48,389 bases of DNA from Candidatus Peribacteraceae bacterium. Its GTDB lineage: Bacteria > Patescibacteriota > Gracilibacteria > Peribacterales > Peribacteraceae. The DNA lies in contig JAQUKV010000011.1 of assembly GCA_028718905.1 (NCBI GenBank), positions 1-48,389 on the forward strand, in the 5' to 3' direction. Positions 31,608 through 39,202 of this stretch are shown here, piece by piece. Each line of letters starts with the position of its first letter. Position 1 is the first letter of the stretch. A program made the translations under genes and the position numbers. The notes beneath the pieces are model-generated. The model did no database searches, was not told where the DNA came from, and saw nothing but the letters and a program-made list of their open reading frames with translations.

Positions 31608-32147
31608 TCACAATGCCCCTAAGTGTTCTTCGCAGAGAAGAAGGGCAAGGGCAGATTGTGAGGAGGAAATCGTACCGCTTCGCACCATTTCCAAAGCCTG
31701 CTTGATCGGCGTGGGATGCACCTCGATCTGCTCCTCCGGCTCGCGTGCAGGCTGTCCCAGCACCACTCCTGTCGCGAGAAAGATATGTGAGTAGGACTTG
31801 AGAAATCCCCCGTTCGGGCAGTATCGACCGATTGATTGCCAGGAATCTGCGATGCCTCCCGTTTCCTCGCGCAGCTCCTCGCGTGCTGCATCTTCAGGAG
31901 ACTGTTCCTCCTCCACACGCCCCGCTGGGATTTCCCAAAACCATTTGTTCATCGGATGACGAAAGGAGCGGATGAGGACGATGTCCCCCTGGCAGGTCAT
32001 CGGCACGATGAAAACGCTGTCAGGTTTCTCCGCGTACCAATACGTAGTTTCTTTCCCATCCGGAAGGATGATTGCATCCTCCCGTATGCAGAACCACGGG
32101 CAGGACCAGACAAGGGCTGATTTGCGAGTTTTGAAAGGATTATGCAT
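31608..32147 (-). CDS. NUDIX hydrolase (ADP-ribose pyrophosphatase-like)
   Basis: The 179-residue enzyme has the fold of ADP-sugar pyrophosphatases, with VFIVPMTCQGDIVLIRSFRHP and WFWEIPAGRVEEEQSPEDAAREELREETGG. The Nudix helix keeps E-E-x-x-E-E-T-G-G, but the usual first Glu and the Arg of REUXEE read Gln and Glu, so catalytic details may differ. N-terminal FxxRKSALVWSCPWFCIRED is typical of this subgroup. TTTAAT 8 nt upstream of the ATG may be the -10. Confidence 0.85.
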   Translation of the reverse strand: MHNPFKTRKSALVWSCPWFCIREDAIILPDGKETTYWYAEKPDSVFIVPMTCQGDIVLIRSFRHPMNKWFWEIPAGRVEEEQSPEDAAREELREETGGIADSWQSIGRYCPNGGFLKSYSHIFLATGVVLGQPAREPEEQIEVHPTPIKQALEMVRSGTISSSQSALALLLCEEHLGAL

Positions 32148-32203
32148 AGGTATGCATTAAAGCGTACAACCTGATGCTGAGGCAAATGCGAGCAGGATGA
32201 ACT

Positions 32204-32225
32204 ACCGCCAGCTTACGCAGGCGGT
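32204..32225. repeat. ACCGCC/GGCGGT hairpin
   Basis: ACCGCC and GGCGGT arms around AGCTTACGCA, with GAAC/GTTC just outside as a looser second arm. No T-run follows. The rest of 32148-32389 shows no gene or clear signal. Confidence 0.4.
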
Positions 32226-32389
32226 GTTTCGGCGGAACTTATAAAAGTAGCCACTGATCCAGTGTAGTCTTTCAACCGGAAAGCTGCTGGGTAAGAGGCT
32301 GACCCAACAGGGTCTGGAACCGAATTTTCAGTCATGCGAACATTGAGTTTGTGGCTTAGCAAGCGGGTCTATAAGCACGCGCGCGTAGT

Positions 32390-32673
32390 GGCAGCCCCAC
32401 GGACCGTCTTCGCTTCGCTCCGCCGTGGCTTCCTTCCCCTGCCATCCTGCGCAATCGCCCATTCAACGCTCTGGTTACAATCACGGCAGAGTGCGGCGAA
32501 CGAAGTGAGTCACACGAAGCCGGATGGCAGAACGAAGGGGTCAAGAACCCAACATTCTAAGACCTTTGGGATACCGGCAGCACTTTTGAGGGGGTGCCCT
32601 TTTACTATGGTGAAGCCACACGGTCGGTCGCCTAAATGAGACATTTGAGACAGTTCAATGGGGGGTGTCTCAT
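32390..32673. repeat. 285-bp hairpin-rich direct repeat, copy B
   Basis: Same strand and same boundaries as copy A (22365-22649), with conserved hairpins at the start (CCACGG/CCGTGG), middle (CTGCCATCC/GGATGGCAG) and end (TGAGACA 32637-32643 / TGTCTCA 32666-32672). The stretch between about 32450 and 32480, corresponding to a loop, is the most diverged. Confidence 0.75.
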
Positions 32674-32749
32674 TCGGGATGGTATAAGAAATCAGCTTCC
32701 ATATGCCATACTTCGCATTTCGATGAAAATGGATATATGTAACAAAAAA

Positions 32750-32758
32750 TGTTATAAT
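32750..32758 (+). promoter_or_regulatory. Extended -10 of the NERD gene
   Basis: TGTTATAAT is an excellent extended -10. The TATAAT hexamer ends 6 nt before a GTG in the NERD frame, supporting a leaderless message starting at 32765. Confidence 0.65.
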
Positions 32759-32764
32759 AACATT

Positions 32765-33547
32765 GTGAAACACACACGATCTCCGATCAATCAGGTACCA
32801 CTTCGCAATCCCGGGGACGCCCTTTTCTGGAAGCGGATGTGGATCTTCGAGGGCATAGAACTGTTACTCATCTTGGCAGTCATCATGGGCATCTTCACTG
32901 CATGGGAATGGATACGATGGTTCAGCAAAGTTCCGCCGAATCCTGTTGGATCGAGCGTCATATTTGGTATCGTCTGTCTCTTTGTGGGGATACGAATCAC
33001 CCGCAACGTTCGTGCCCTCAGAAACTACGATCTCGGACTCGTCGGAGAACGATGTGTGGCAGAGAGATTGAATGAACTTCGTGCGAACGGCTACCACATC
33101 ATCCATGACATCCCTTGCGGCAGGATGAACATCGACCATGTGCTCGTCGGGCCTGCGGGTGTTTTCACGATTGAAACCAAAATGGCAAGGAAGGAATTGA
33201 ACATGCCCTGCGAGATCACTCACACCGACAAGGGAGTGTTCATGAATGGAAAACGCGGATGGTGCGGGAAAGCTCTTTGGGAGGTGGAGAAAGAAGTGGC
33301 ATATTTGCAGGACATTCTCACGAAAGACGGCAGCAGGAGCCCCCATATCCAGCCGGTTGTGGTCTATCCTGGTTGGTTCGTGAAAGACGATTGCAGCAGG
33401 AAAATATGGGTATTGAATGATCGGTATCTGGTGAAGAAAATCTGCTCTCTGCCGACAGTATTGTCGCCGGAGAACGTTCAGTTTCTACGGCACGTCGTTG
33501 AGAAATATGCGAGAGAGAAAACGCGGGAATCGGATTATGTTGGATAG
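32765..33547 (+). CDS. NERD-domain membrane protein
   Basis: The 260-residue protein has two membrane helices (about 31-52 and 61-79). A NERD nuclease-related domain follows: GLVGERCVAERLNELRANGYHIIHDIPCGRMNIDHVLVGPAGVFTIETKMARKE, containing the D...E-x-K (IDHVLV, IETK) core of this PD-(D/E)XK-like fold. It ends with a helical tail. The role of NERD proteins is largely unknown. The frame continues upstream into the repeat, but the GTG at 32765 is preferred because of the promoter spacing and sensible sequence. Confidence 0.78.
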   Translation: MKHTRSPINQVPLRNPGDALFWKRMWIFEGIELLLILAVIMGIFTAWEWIRWFSKVPPNPVGSSVIFGIVCLFVGIRITRNVRALRNYDLGLVGERCVAERLNELRANGYHIIHDIPCGRMNIDHVLVGPAGVFTIETKMARKELNMPCEITHTDKGVFMNGKRGWCGKALWEVEKEVAYLQDILTKDGSRSPHIQPVVVYPGWFVKDDCSRKIWVLNDRYLVKKICSLPTVLSPENVQFLRHVVEKYAREKTRESDYVG

Positions 33548-33568
33548 AAGCTAAAGAGCAGGAATTTC

Positions 33569-33577
33569 TGCTATAAT
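33569..33577 (+). promoter_or_regulatory. Extended -10 upstream of tRNA-Arg
   Basis: TGCTATAAT is a perfect extended -10. Transcription would start near 33584, run through a short reading frame, and continue into the tRNA. Confidence 0.6.
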
Positions 33578-33605
33578 GTTCCCATGTCCTTCATAAGGAG
33601 CAGCA

Positions 33606-33665
33606 TTGTCGGCAACAATTCAAAAGCTCTTTGCGAAAGGCAAAGACGCCAGAGGTAATTCATAG
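33606..33665 (+). CDS. 19-residue leader-like reading frame abutting tRNA-Arg
   Basis: A TTG preceded by AAGGAG at a 5-nt distance opens a 19-codon frame (MSATIQKLFAKGKDARGN plus Ser). Its TAG (33663-33665) ends exactly one base before the first nucleotide of the tRNA. The N-terminus looks like that of a normal basic protein, so it could be a gene truncated by an old insertion at the tRNA. Expression is unproven. Confidence 0.3.
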   Translation: MSATIQKLFAKGKDARGNS

Positions 33666-33740
33666 GCCTCCGTCGTCCAATGGATAAGACACCATTCTTC
33701 TAAATAGGTGATCTGGGTTCGATTCCCAGCGGAGGCACCA
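33666..33740 (+). tRNA. tRNA-Arg (UCU anticodon)
   Basis: The acceptor stem GCCTCCG/CGGAGGC is perfect, the T arm is CTGGG-TTCGATT-CCCAG, and CCA is encoded (33738-33740). The anticodon loop is CTTCTAA, giving anticodon TCT. The D arm is GTCC/AGAC-like, with three pairs. The anticodon stem CCATT/ATAGG has A-A and T-T oppositions at its middle, where AATGG would pair perfectly. Six T follow the CCA. Confidence 0.85.
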
Positions 33741-33810
33741 TTTTTTCGTCGGTGGTAAGGAATGATCAGAAAGAGTACTGGTGGGAGATATTTTATTCTC
33801 CCATTTCTAT

Positions 33811-35250
33811 ATGTCCGAACAAATCACACCCCCGTCCCCTTACATCGTTCTCGCCCCGGCACTCCCTCCCCCAGCAGCACCGAAGGAGGAAGTGAAACCT
33901 CGCTTCTGTCTCTACGCGAGGAAATCATCCGAGGACGACGAGAGGCAGGCAATGTCCATCGATTCGCAGATCAAGGAAATGCTCGCTATCGCACAACGGG
34001 ATTCCTTGGATATAGCTGAGGTGCGGCAGGAAAGTCACTCGGCAAAACAGTCCAGTTCGCGCCCCGTGTTCAACCAGCTCCTTACCGATGTCAAAACGCA
34101 CCTCTTCACGGGCATCCTCACGTGGGCACCTGACCGCCTCAGCAGGAATGCAGGTGATCTCGGAACGCTCGTCGACCTGATGGACCAAGGACATCTCCTC
34201 GAAATACGCACGCACAGCCAGAAGTTCACCTGTAATCCGAACGACAAATTCCTCCTGATGATTCTCTGTTCCCAAGCCAAACTTGAGAACGACAACAGAG
34301 GAATCAACGTCAAACGAGGGCAGCGTGCACGGGCCGCTACCGGCTACCGTCCATGTATGTCCCCGCTTGGGTATCTCACGGAACGCCGAGCCGGAGAACG
34401 GAAGAGTCGTATCATCATTGATCCGGTGCGGGGACCGTTGGTACGACAGATGTTCGATCTCGTTGCGGAACGAGGCATGAGCATTCGTAGTCTCTTCTTC
34501 TGGGCGCGTGACATAGCGAACTTTCGTACTCGTAAAGGAAAAACCATATCCATGAGCATCATCCAGCGCCTCATCCACAATCCCTACTACACGGGTTCCT
34601 TCGAGTATCCTCAGGGCAGCGGCGATTGGGTGAAGGGAGAGTACGAAGCGCTCGTTTCCAAGGAACTCTTCGATGAAGTCCAGAAACTCATCTCTCTCGG
34701 ACGCAACCGGACGGCAGGCTGGGGGTACAGGGAATACCGGTTCGTGCGTTTCATGCACTGCGGAGCATGCGGCTCAGGCGTGACGCCTCAGGAGAAACGG
34801 AAAGTGCTCCTCGACGGGAGCGTGCGCCGCTACGTGTACTACTATTGTACGAAGAGTAGGGATCCCGAGTGCAAGGAGTCCGCGATCCGGGAGGAGAACC
34901 TCATAGAGCAACTCATCTTCGTGCTCGACCAAATTGATCTCGATGCCATCGGACTGACGCAGAGGCTGGAATCGGAGATGCTACGGTTCGAGCGGTTCGC
35001 CAAAGGAGTACTTGGCATATCACTGGCAGAGCGACGGACCGCCCAGAAAATCGATGCGAAGGCCTACGCTCTGTACCTCCTGACCGAAGGAACAGCTGAA
35101 GAGAAACGCGAACTCCTAGCGTGTTTGCGAAACAGGATATTGTTGCAGGGAGGGCACATTCGGCTCACTCCTCTCCATGATGTCGAAGTTGCCTTTTCAA
35201 CTCCGTCACCCGCAGCCACTCCTCTTTACTCAGGAAGCGATGTTTTTTGA
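33811..35250 (+). CDS. Large serine recombinase 1
   Basis: The 479-residue enzyme starts after a Pro-rich 30-residue leader with the resolvase domain: CLYARKSSEDDERQAMSIDSQI (nucleophile Ser39 or Ser40), then TWAPDRLSRNAGDLG (active-site Arg region) and KFLLMILCSQAKLENDN. The recombinase domain follows (HNPYYTGSFEYP), then a zinc ribbon (CGACGSG...YYYCTKSRDPEC), and a coiled segment. It catalyses integration or excision at attachment sites. It is closely related in layout to the recombinase at 42123. The ATG at 33811 was preferred over GTG 33781. Its 3' end overlaps the convergent HNH gene by 86 bp. Confidence 0.88.
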   Translation: MSEQITPPSPYIVLAPALPPPAAPKEEVKPRFCLYARKSSEDDERQAMSIDSQIKEMLAIAQRDSLDIAEVRQESHSAKQSSSRPVFNQLLTDVKTHLFTGILTWAPDRLSRNAGDLGTLVDLMDQGHLLEIRTHSQKFTCNPNDKFLLMILCSQAKLENDNRGINVKRGQRARAATGYRPCMSPLGYLTERRAGERKSRIIIDPVRGPLVRQMFDLVAERGMSIRSLFFWARDIANFRTRKGKTISMSIIQRLIHNPYYTGSFEYPQGSGDWVKGEYEALVSKELFDEVQKLISLGRNRTAGWGYREYRFVRFMHCGACGSGVTPQEKRKVLLDGSVRRYVYYYCTKSRDPECKESAIREENLIEQLIFVLDQIDLDAIGLTQRLESEMLRFERFAKGVLGISLAERRTAQKIDAKAYALYLLTEGTAEEKRELLACLRNRILLQGGHIRLTPLHDVEVAFSTPSPAATPLYSGSDVF

Positions 35251-35620
35251 AAGCATTGCATCGCTCGCAGGCAAGGATGAGATTGTCGGGATGATTGGAT
35301 CCGAAGCTCTGCGTAGGCACTTTTTTACCCGGCTGAGCCTTCATGTGACGTAATTGCTTATTGAGGACATTGGATGAGAGCGGAATGAGATGATCGACGG
35401 AAGTCGCTTCTCCTTGGCACATTCCTCCGTACTGGAGCATGCAGTCACGTCCATATCGTTCCTTCAGATCAGCAAAGAAGGTGTGTCGTTTGGCATTGAA
35501 CTCGGCACGTTTCAGATGAGGATCCCGAGTGTCAAAATAGTGGCCGAAATCACGCTCAAGAACTTTGGCATCTCCATTTCCAAGGATACCGGCAAAGAAT
35601 GTGCTGTCTTCGGGAAGCAT
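35165..35620 (-). CDS. HNH endonuclease
   Basis: The 151-residue protein ends in an HNH/zinc fold: C60, C68, DHLIPLSSN (D76-H77), PDNLILACERC (N113, C118, C121) and NAFKKHRFL. This is the standard beta-beta-alpha metal nuclease arrangement. The N-terminal 50 residues are not recognised. ATG 35620 follows the TAA of the upstream ribbon/NDT-like gene by one base (TAATATG), so the two are translationally coupled; the frame is open further upstream. The last 86 bp lie opposite the end of recombinase 1. Confidence 0.82.
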   Translation of the reverse strand: MLPEDSTFFAGILGNGDAKVLERDFGHYFDTRDPHLKRAEFNAKRHTFFADLKERYGRDCMLQYGGMCQGEATSVDHLIPLSSNVLNKQLRHMKAQPGKKVPTQSFGSNHPDNLILACERCNAFKKHRFLSKEEWLRVTELKRQLRHHGEE

Positions 35621-35621
35621 A

Positions 35622-36590
35622 TTATGTTGAAGGATTTCCTTCTTTCGGAAGAGGAATCCTCGCCCGTATCGCCTCTTCAACTTGTTTCTGTAGATCAGTT
35701 GCATCCGTGTACTCAATGTATTTGTAGTGTTTAGAATAGAAATCTTCGACTTTCTCCGTTCCTTTCTGCCACACAGGGATGCACTCGATTCCAAGTGCAT
35801 ACGCAAAGCCGGACTCGAACGAAACCGCACACCTATTCTGTGTCAGATCTACCACAATAAATCGACTCCTCCGAATTTCCCCGATTGCCTTATCCATAAC
35901 CCGTTCAGGATAATGTTTTTCCTTGATGCACTGTGGCTGATAACCAGTAGCCCTAATAGCGTTTTCAATCGCTTCGATATAGGGATCCGCGTCATCATCA
36001 AATCGAATAGCGATAAAACCTTGGAGACTGCGAAGACGTTCTACATTTTCATTCTTAGCCACTTGCCATCCCTCTGCCGTTAGAGTCACTACTCCTTCAT
36101 CATCAATATAATCGCCGTTGTCTACAGAAGTCTTAGGAAACCCACCTTCGAGGAGATTACTGTCGCGCAATAGTCGAATGAGAGCATCAAATTCAAGGTG
36201 ATTTTTTGCATAACCAATCGAAATATCCTCTTCAAGGTTAAGAGAAACACTGCTGCCGTAATATTGAGAGTGGCGCTTGAGATACGATAGAATTTTTCGC
36301 GCCTTTCCCTGCACATCATCATCCTGAGGAATGCGGGAGTCGGCAAACAGCTCACCCAAGGCTTTATACATTATATCGGGGGCATTCCCTTCCTCATTGA
36401 TTTCCCTCACCAGACCAGAAAGGAGATGCCATTTGCCCTTATATTTTTCATCATGTGACGTTACAAATTCATGAGTAGTGAAATAGCGACCGCATCGCTT
36501 ACATACACATTCAAATTCAAGGCTGCTTCCTCTCACAGTAAGGGTTGCTTGCTTGTAGGCACAAATGGGACATTCGCCGGATATAGACAT
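35622..36590 (-). CDS. Zinc-ribbon protein with nucleoside 2-deoxyribosyltransferase/TIR-like C-terminal domain
   Basis: The 322-residue protein starts with a zinc ribbon (C7, C10, C30, C33). A helical or winged middle follows (about 45-185). A C-terminal alpha/beta domain (about 190-300) reads GFIAIRFDDDADPYIEAIENAI, RVMDKAIGEIRRSRFIVVDLTQNRCAVSFESGFAYALG, and IPVWQKG. The FESGFAYALG stretch places E259 where NDT-like and TIR-like enzymes carry the catalytic Glu. Such domains cleave N-glycosidic bonds (nucleotides, NAD) in several phage-defence proteins. The operon partner is an HNH nuclease. TATTAT ends 6 nt before the ATG. A defence role is inference. Confidence 0.7.
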   Translation of the reverse strand: MSISGECPICAYKQATLTVRGSSLEFECVCKRCGRYFTTHEFVTSHDEKYKGKWHLLSGLVREINEEGNAPDIMYKALGELFADSRIPQDDDVQGKARKILSYLKRHSQYYGSSVSLNLEEDISIGYAKNHLEFDALIRLLRDSNLLEGGFPKTSVDNGDYIDDEGVVTLTAEGWQVAKNENVERLRSLQGFIAIRFDDDADPYIEAIENAIRATGYQPQCIKEKHYPERVMDKAIGEIRRSRFIVVDLTQNRCAVSFESGFAYALGIECIPVWQKGTEKVEDFYSKHYKYIEYTDATDLQKQVEEAIRARIPLPKEGNPST

Positions 36591-36596
36591 GACGAA

Positions 36597-36602
36597 ATAA
36601 TA
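36597..36602 (-). promoter_or_regulatory. -10 element of the ribbon/NDT-like + HNH operon
   Basis: TATTAT on the minus strand ends 6 nt before the ATG at 36590. Confidence 0.5.
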
Positions 36603-36688
36603 GTACTTTGTTCAGATATATCACAACTGCCCCAATGGCATTCCTTGCTTGTCTCGGACGTTATTAACCGATTGACCTTTGTGAAGGC

Positions 36689-36694
36689 TAGAAT
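36689..36694 (+). promoter_or_regulatory. -10 element of the 378-aa zinc-finger protein gene
   Basis: TAGAAT ends 6 nt before the ATG at 36701. A divergent -10 for the defence-like cassette lies 87 bp away. Confidence 0.45.
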
Positions 36695-36700
36695 GTGATT

Positions 36701-37837
36701 ATGAGAATTTCCACAAATAACCAGCAACCCCCCTTCCGCCAATCAACTCTCCTCACGTCGAGTTCCTTCATCAGCCATTGCGAAAAGCACAACGTTTGTA
36801 TCAGGAAGGAACAGCTGGAACGGTGGCATCGCGAAGGCCTTCTCTTCCCTGCTATCAGACTCTTTCTCCGACCAGTCGAACTCACGAGGATCTACACCGA
36901 CCACCAAGGATCTGAACAATGGGTATGGGTGTATAGCGGTGATATTGGAAAATTCAAAGTCTTGAAAAAAGAACATAAACCGTATTACGAACTCGAATCA
37001 CTCTGGGGAATGAATGAAAACGACTGGCTCGACCGATGGCATCGCGGACAGTACGACTTTCCCTCAGCGAAAAAATACTTCCATTGGAAGGAGAGGTACC
37101 ACGGCGGGTATGTGAGGAGCAAAAAGCCCTTGAGCCAGTCCTACGAACTTCTGTACGACAAGCGCCAGCTCCTCACGGTGAAGATTATTCTTCAGCACGA
37201 AAAGGATGTACGTTTGTTCCCAAAAGAAGAACGATATATTCGTTCCTGCCTCGAGAAGATACTCTCAGAACTGCGTGCATTTCTCGATCTGTACATCGCA
37301 GTTGAGGAGACGGAAGAGGAATCCATCGCTCGAGTACGCAATCGCTTCGAAATCCTCTCCAAAAAGGAATCGAAAAAGGAAGCGCGAGCTGATACGAAAT
37401 CGTTCTTCAAGTTAACCGAGCAACCGCGCCTGGAACAGAAGGCAAGAAACCTCGTTAAAACGAAAGAATTCACGGCAGAACAATTGAGGAACTGGCGTCA
37501 CTGGCTTGGCCACCAAAGTCACCTCAATGAGGGTTCGGTGTTTCGGGAGAGCAGCCGCGTGTATCTGGCACATCTCTCCGATGCAGTGCTTGTGCAAGCA
37601 GAGGACACGAACGAGATGGTTCGAGTGCTCAACTGGTTCCTCTATTTCCTCACGGGGGAGGTAGAAACCGTGCAGGGCATTATCGGAAGCTGGATAGGGC
37701 CACATTGCCGCTTCTGCCATCGGGCATTCATCCGAAGACCGAACAAGCTCAAGCAAGAGACTTGCGGCAGAAAGGAGTGCTCAGATAAATTGAGGAATTT
37801 GAACCGACGGCCAAAACGGAGAAAGAAAACAGCATAG
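36701..37837 (+). CDS. Unknown protein with C-terminal CGNR-like zinc finger
   Basis: The 378-residue product has an N-terminal FISHCEKHNVCIRKEQLERWHREGLLFPAIR, which looks like a MerR- or excisionase-type recognition helix for partner choice. It then has a long charged middle with W-H-x-G-Q-Y-D-F-P-S-A-K-K-Y. The C-terminal finger has CRFCHRAFIRRPN...C..KEC and a basic RNLNRRPKRRKK tail. The finger resembles CGNR/transposase-like zinc fingers, so DNA or RNA binding is likely. I do not recognise a named family. It sits in the mobile region, divergent from the HNH cassette. Confidence 0.6.
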   Translation: MRISTNNQQPPFRQSTLLTSSSFISHCEKHNVCIRKEQLERWHREGLLFPAIRLFLRPVELTRIYTDHQGSEQWVWVYSGDIGKFKVLKKEHKPYYELESLWGMNENDWLDRWHRGQYDFPSAKKYFHWKERYHGGYVRSKKPLSQSYELLYDKRQLLTVKIILQHEKDVRLFPKEERYIRSCLEKILSELRAFLDLYIAVEETEEESIARVRNRFEILSKKESKKEARADTKSFFKLTEQPRLEQKARNLVKTKEFTAEQLRNWRHWLGHQSHLNEGSVFRESSRVYLAHLSDAVLVQAEDTNEMVRVLNWFLYFLTGEVETVQGIIGSWIGPHCRFCHRAFIRRPNKLKQETCGRKECSDKLRNLNRRPKRRKKTA

Positions 37838-37921
37838 GAAAAAAACAATGGCACCTGTGCAGCGCTTCATCCGTGCCATGTTTTTCTGCATATAACTAAT
37901 GGAGTCATTTCCCCAGCCATC

Positions 37922-39202
37922 ATGACTCCATCCACATCTTCGCTCGCAATCACCGAAATCAGGATTGAAAAGCTCCGTCCCGCCACCTACAACCCTCGCA
38001 CTTGGAACGAGACACAACTCCAAACGCTCCAGGACAGTCTTTCCCGGTTTGGCTTCGTCGACCCACTCGTCGTCAACGGAGTGCCCAAGCGCCGGAATGT
38101 CGTCATCGGCGGCCACATGAGACTGGAGGCAGCGCGGCGGCTCAAGATGAAGACCGTTCCCGTCGTGTATGTGAACATCCCTTCGCTGGAACGCGAAAAG
38201 GAACTGAATCTGAGATTGAACCGCTCGACCGGTGAATGGGATTGGGAGGCGCTCAAGGCCTTTGACTCGGATATCCTCCTCGATGTCGGTTTCACTGCCG
38301 ATGAGCTTGCAGGCGCGTGGGACGGGCTTCTTGAAACGGAAGATGATCACTTTGATATCGAGAAGGAGCTGCAGAAGATCAAGAAACCGAAGGCGAAGAT
38401 TGGGGATATGTGGGAGATCGGGCCGCACCGCCTCATCTGTGGCGACAGCCAGGACTCTGCAATCGTTCGCAAGCTCATGAGGAAGGAGGAAGCCTCCATG
38501 CTCTACATCGATCCTCCTTTCAATATTGGCCTGAGCTACGACAAGGGTATCAGCCAGAGCAAAGCGTACGGCGGCAAGACGAACGACCGCAAAAGTGAGG
38601 AGGACTACCGGGCGTTCCTCAAAGCCATCCTTGGAAACGCGCTCGCAGCAGGGAAGAAAGATCTGCACTGCTTCTTCTGGTGCGATGAGAACTGGACGTG
38701 GCTCGTGCAGGAACTCTATCGAGAGCTGGGCGTCACGCACCGCAGGCTCTGCGCATGGGTGAAGGGGAACTTCACGCTTACGCCCGGCATCGCATTCAAC
38801 AAGGCGATGGAAATCGCTGTGTACGGAACCGTGGGGACTCCCTACCTCGCGCCGACGCCGACAAACCTCTCGGAGATTCTCGACAAGGAGGTAGGATCCG
38901 GCACCCGCCAGATTGATGACATCCTTTCCCTCTTTCAGATCTGGGCGTGCCAACGGCTCCATTCAACGGAATATCAGCATCCCACTCAAAAGCCCACAAC
39001 CCTCCACGAGAAGCCGCTTCGCCGTTGCACGAAGCCGAATGACATCGTTCTGGATCTAACGGCGGGAAGTGGCTCGACAATGGTCGCTTGCCACCAGATG
39101 AAGAGGCGGGCATTTCTCTGTGATTTTGAACCAGTGTTCTGCGACCTCATCCTGGAGAGAGCGAAAGCACTCGGCCTTACCCCTTCCCTTCTCAAGCGAT
39201 GA
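37922..39202 (+). CDS. ParB-like domain fused to DNA (adenine/cytosine-N4) methyltransferase
   Basis: The 426-residue protein has an N-terminal ParB/sulfiredoxin-like domain (IEKLRPATYNPRTWNE, VVIGGHMRLEAARRL at 60-74, VVYVNIPSLEREKELNLRLN) and an amino-methyltransferase domain. The methyltransferase contains HRLICGDSQD, DPPF at 197-200, and DLTAGSGSTMVACHQMKRR near the end. DPPF before the glycine motif indicates a beta-class order. Phages use such ParB-methylase fusions for self-modification. It is the first gene of a four-gene operon ending in the large terminase; TATAAC near 37893 is a possible -10. Confidence 0.88.
   Translation: MTPSTSSLAITEIRIEKLRPATYNPRTWNETQLQTLQDSLSRFGFVDPLVVNGVPKRRNVVIGGHMRLEAARRLKMKTVPVVYVNIPSLEREKELNLRLNRSTGEWDWEALKAFDSDILLDVGFTADELAGAWDGLLETEDDHFDIEKELQKIKKPKAKIGDMWEIGPHRLICGDSQDSAIVRKLMRKEEASMLYIDPPFNIGLSYDKGISQSKAYGGKTNDRKSEEDYRAFLKAILGNALAAGKKDLHCFFWCDENWTWLVQELYRELGVTHRRLCAWVKGNFTLTPGIAFNKAMEIAVYGTVGTPYLAPTPTNLSEILDKEVGSGTRQIDDILSLFQIWACQRLHSTEYQHPTQKPTTLHEKPLRRCTKPNDIVLDLTAGSGSTMVACHQMKRRAFLCDFEPVFCDLILERAKALGLTPSLLKR

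Noticed and set aside
32334..32639. A 101-codon frame and similar short frames inside repeat copy B
   Set aside because: The frame is not kept in copy A, and the conserved feature is the set of hairpin arms, so coding is unlikely.
32636..32764. N-terminal extension of the NERD protein into the repeat
   Set aside because: The extra residues are translated repeat and AT-rich promoter, while the GTG at 32765 has a consensus extended -10 at the standard distance.
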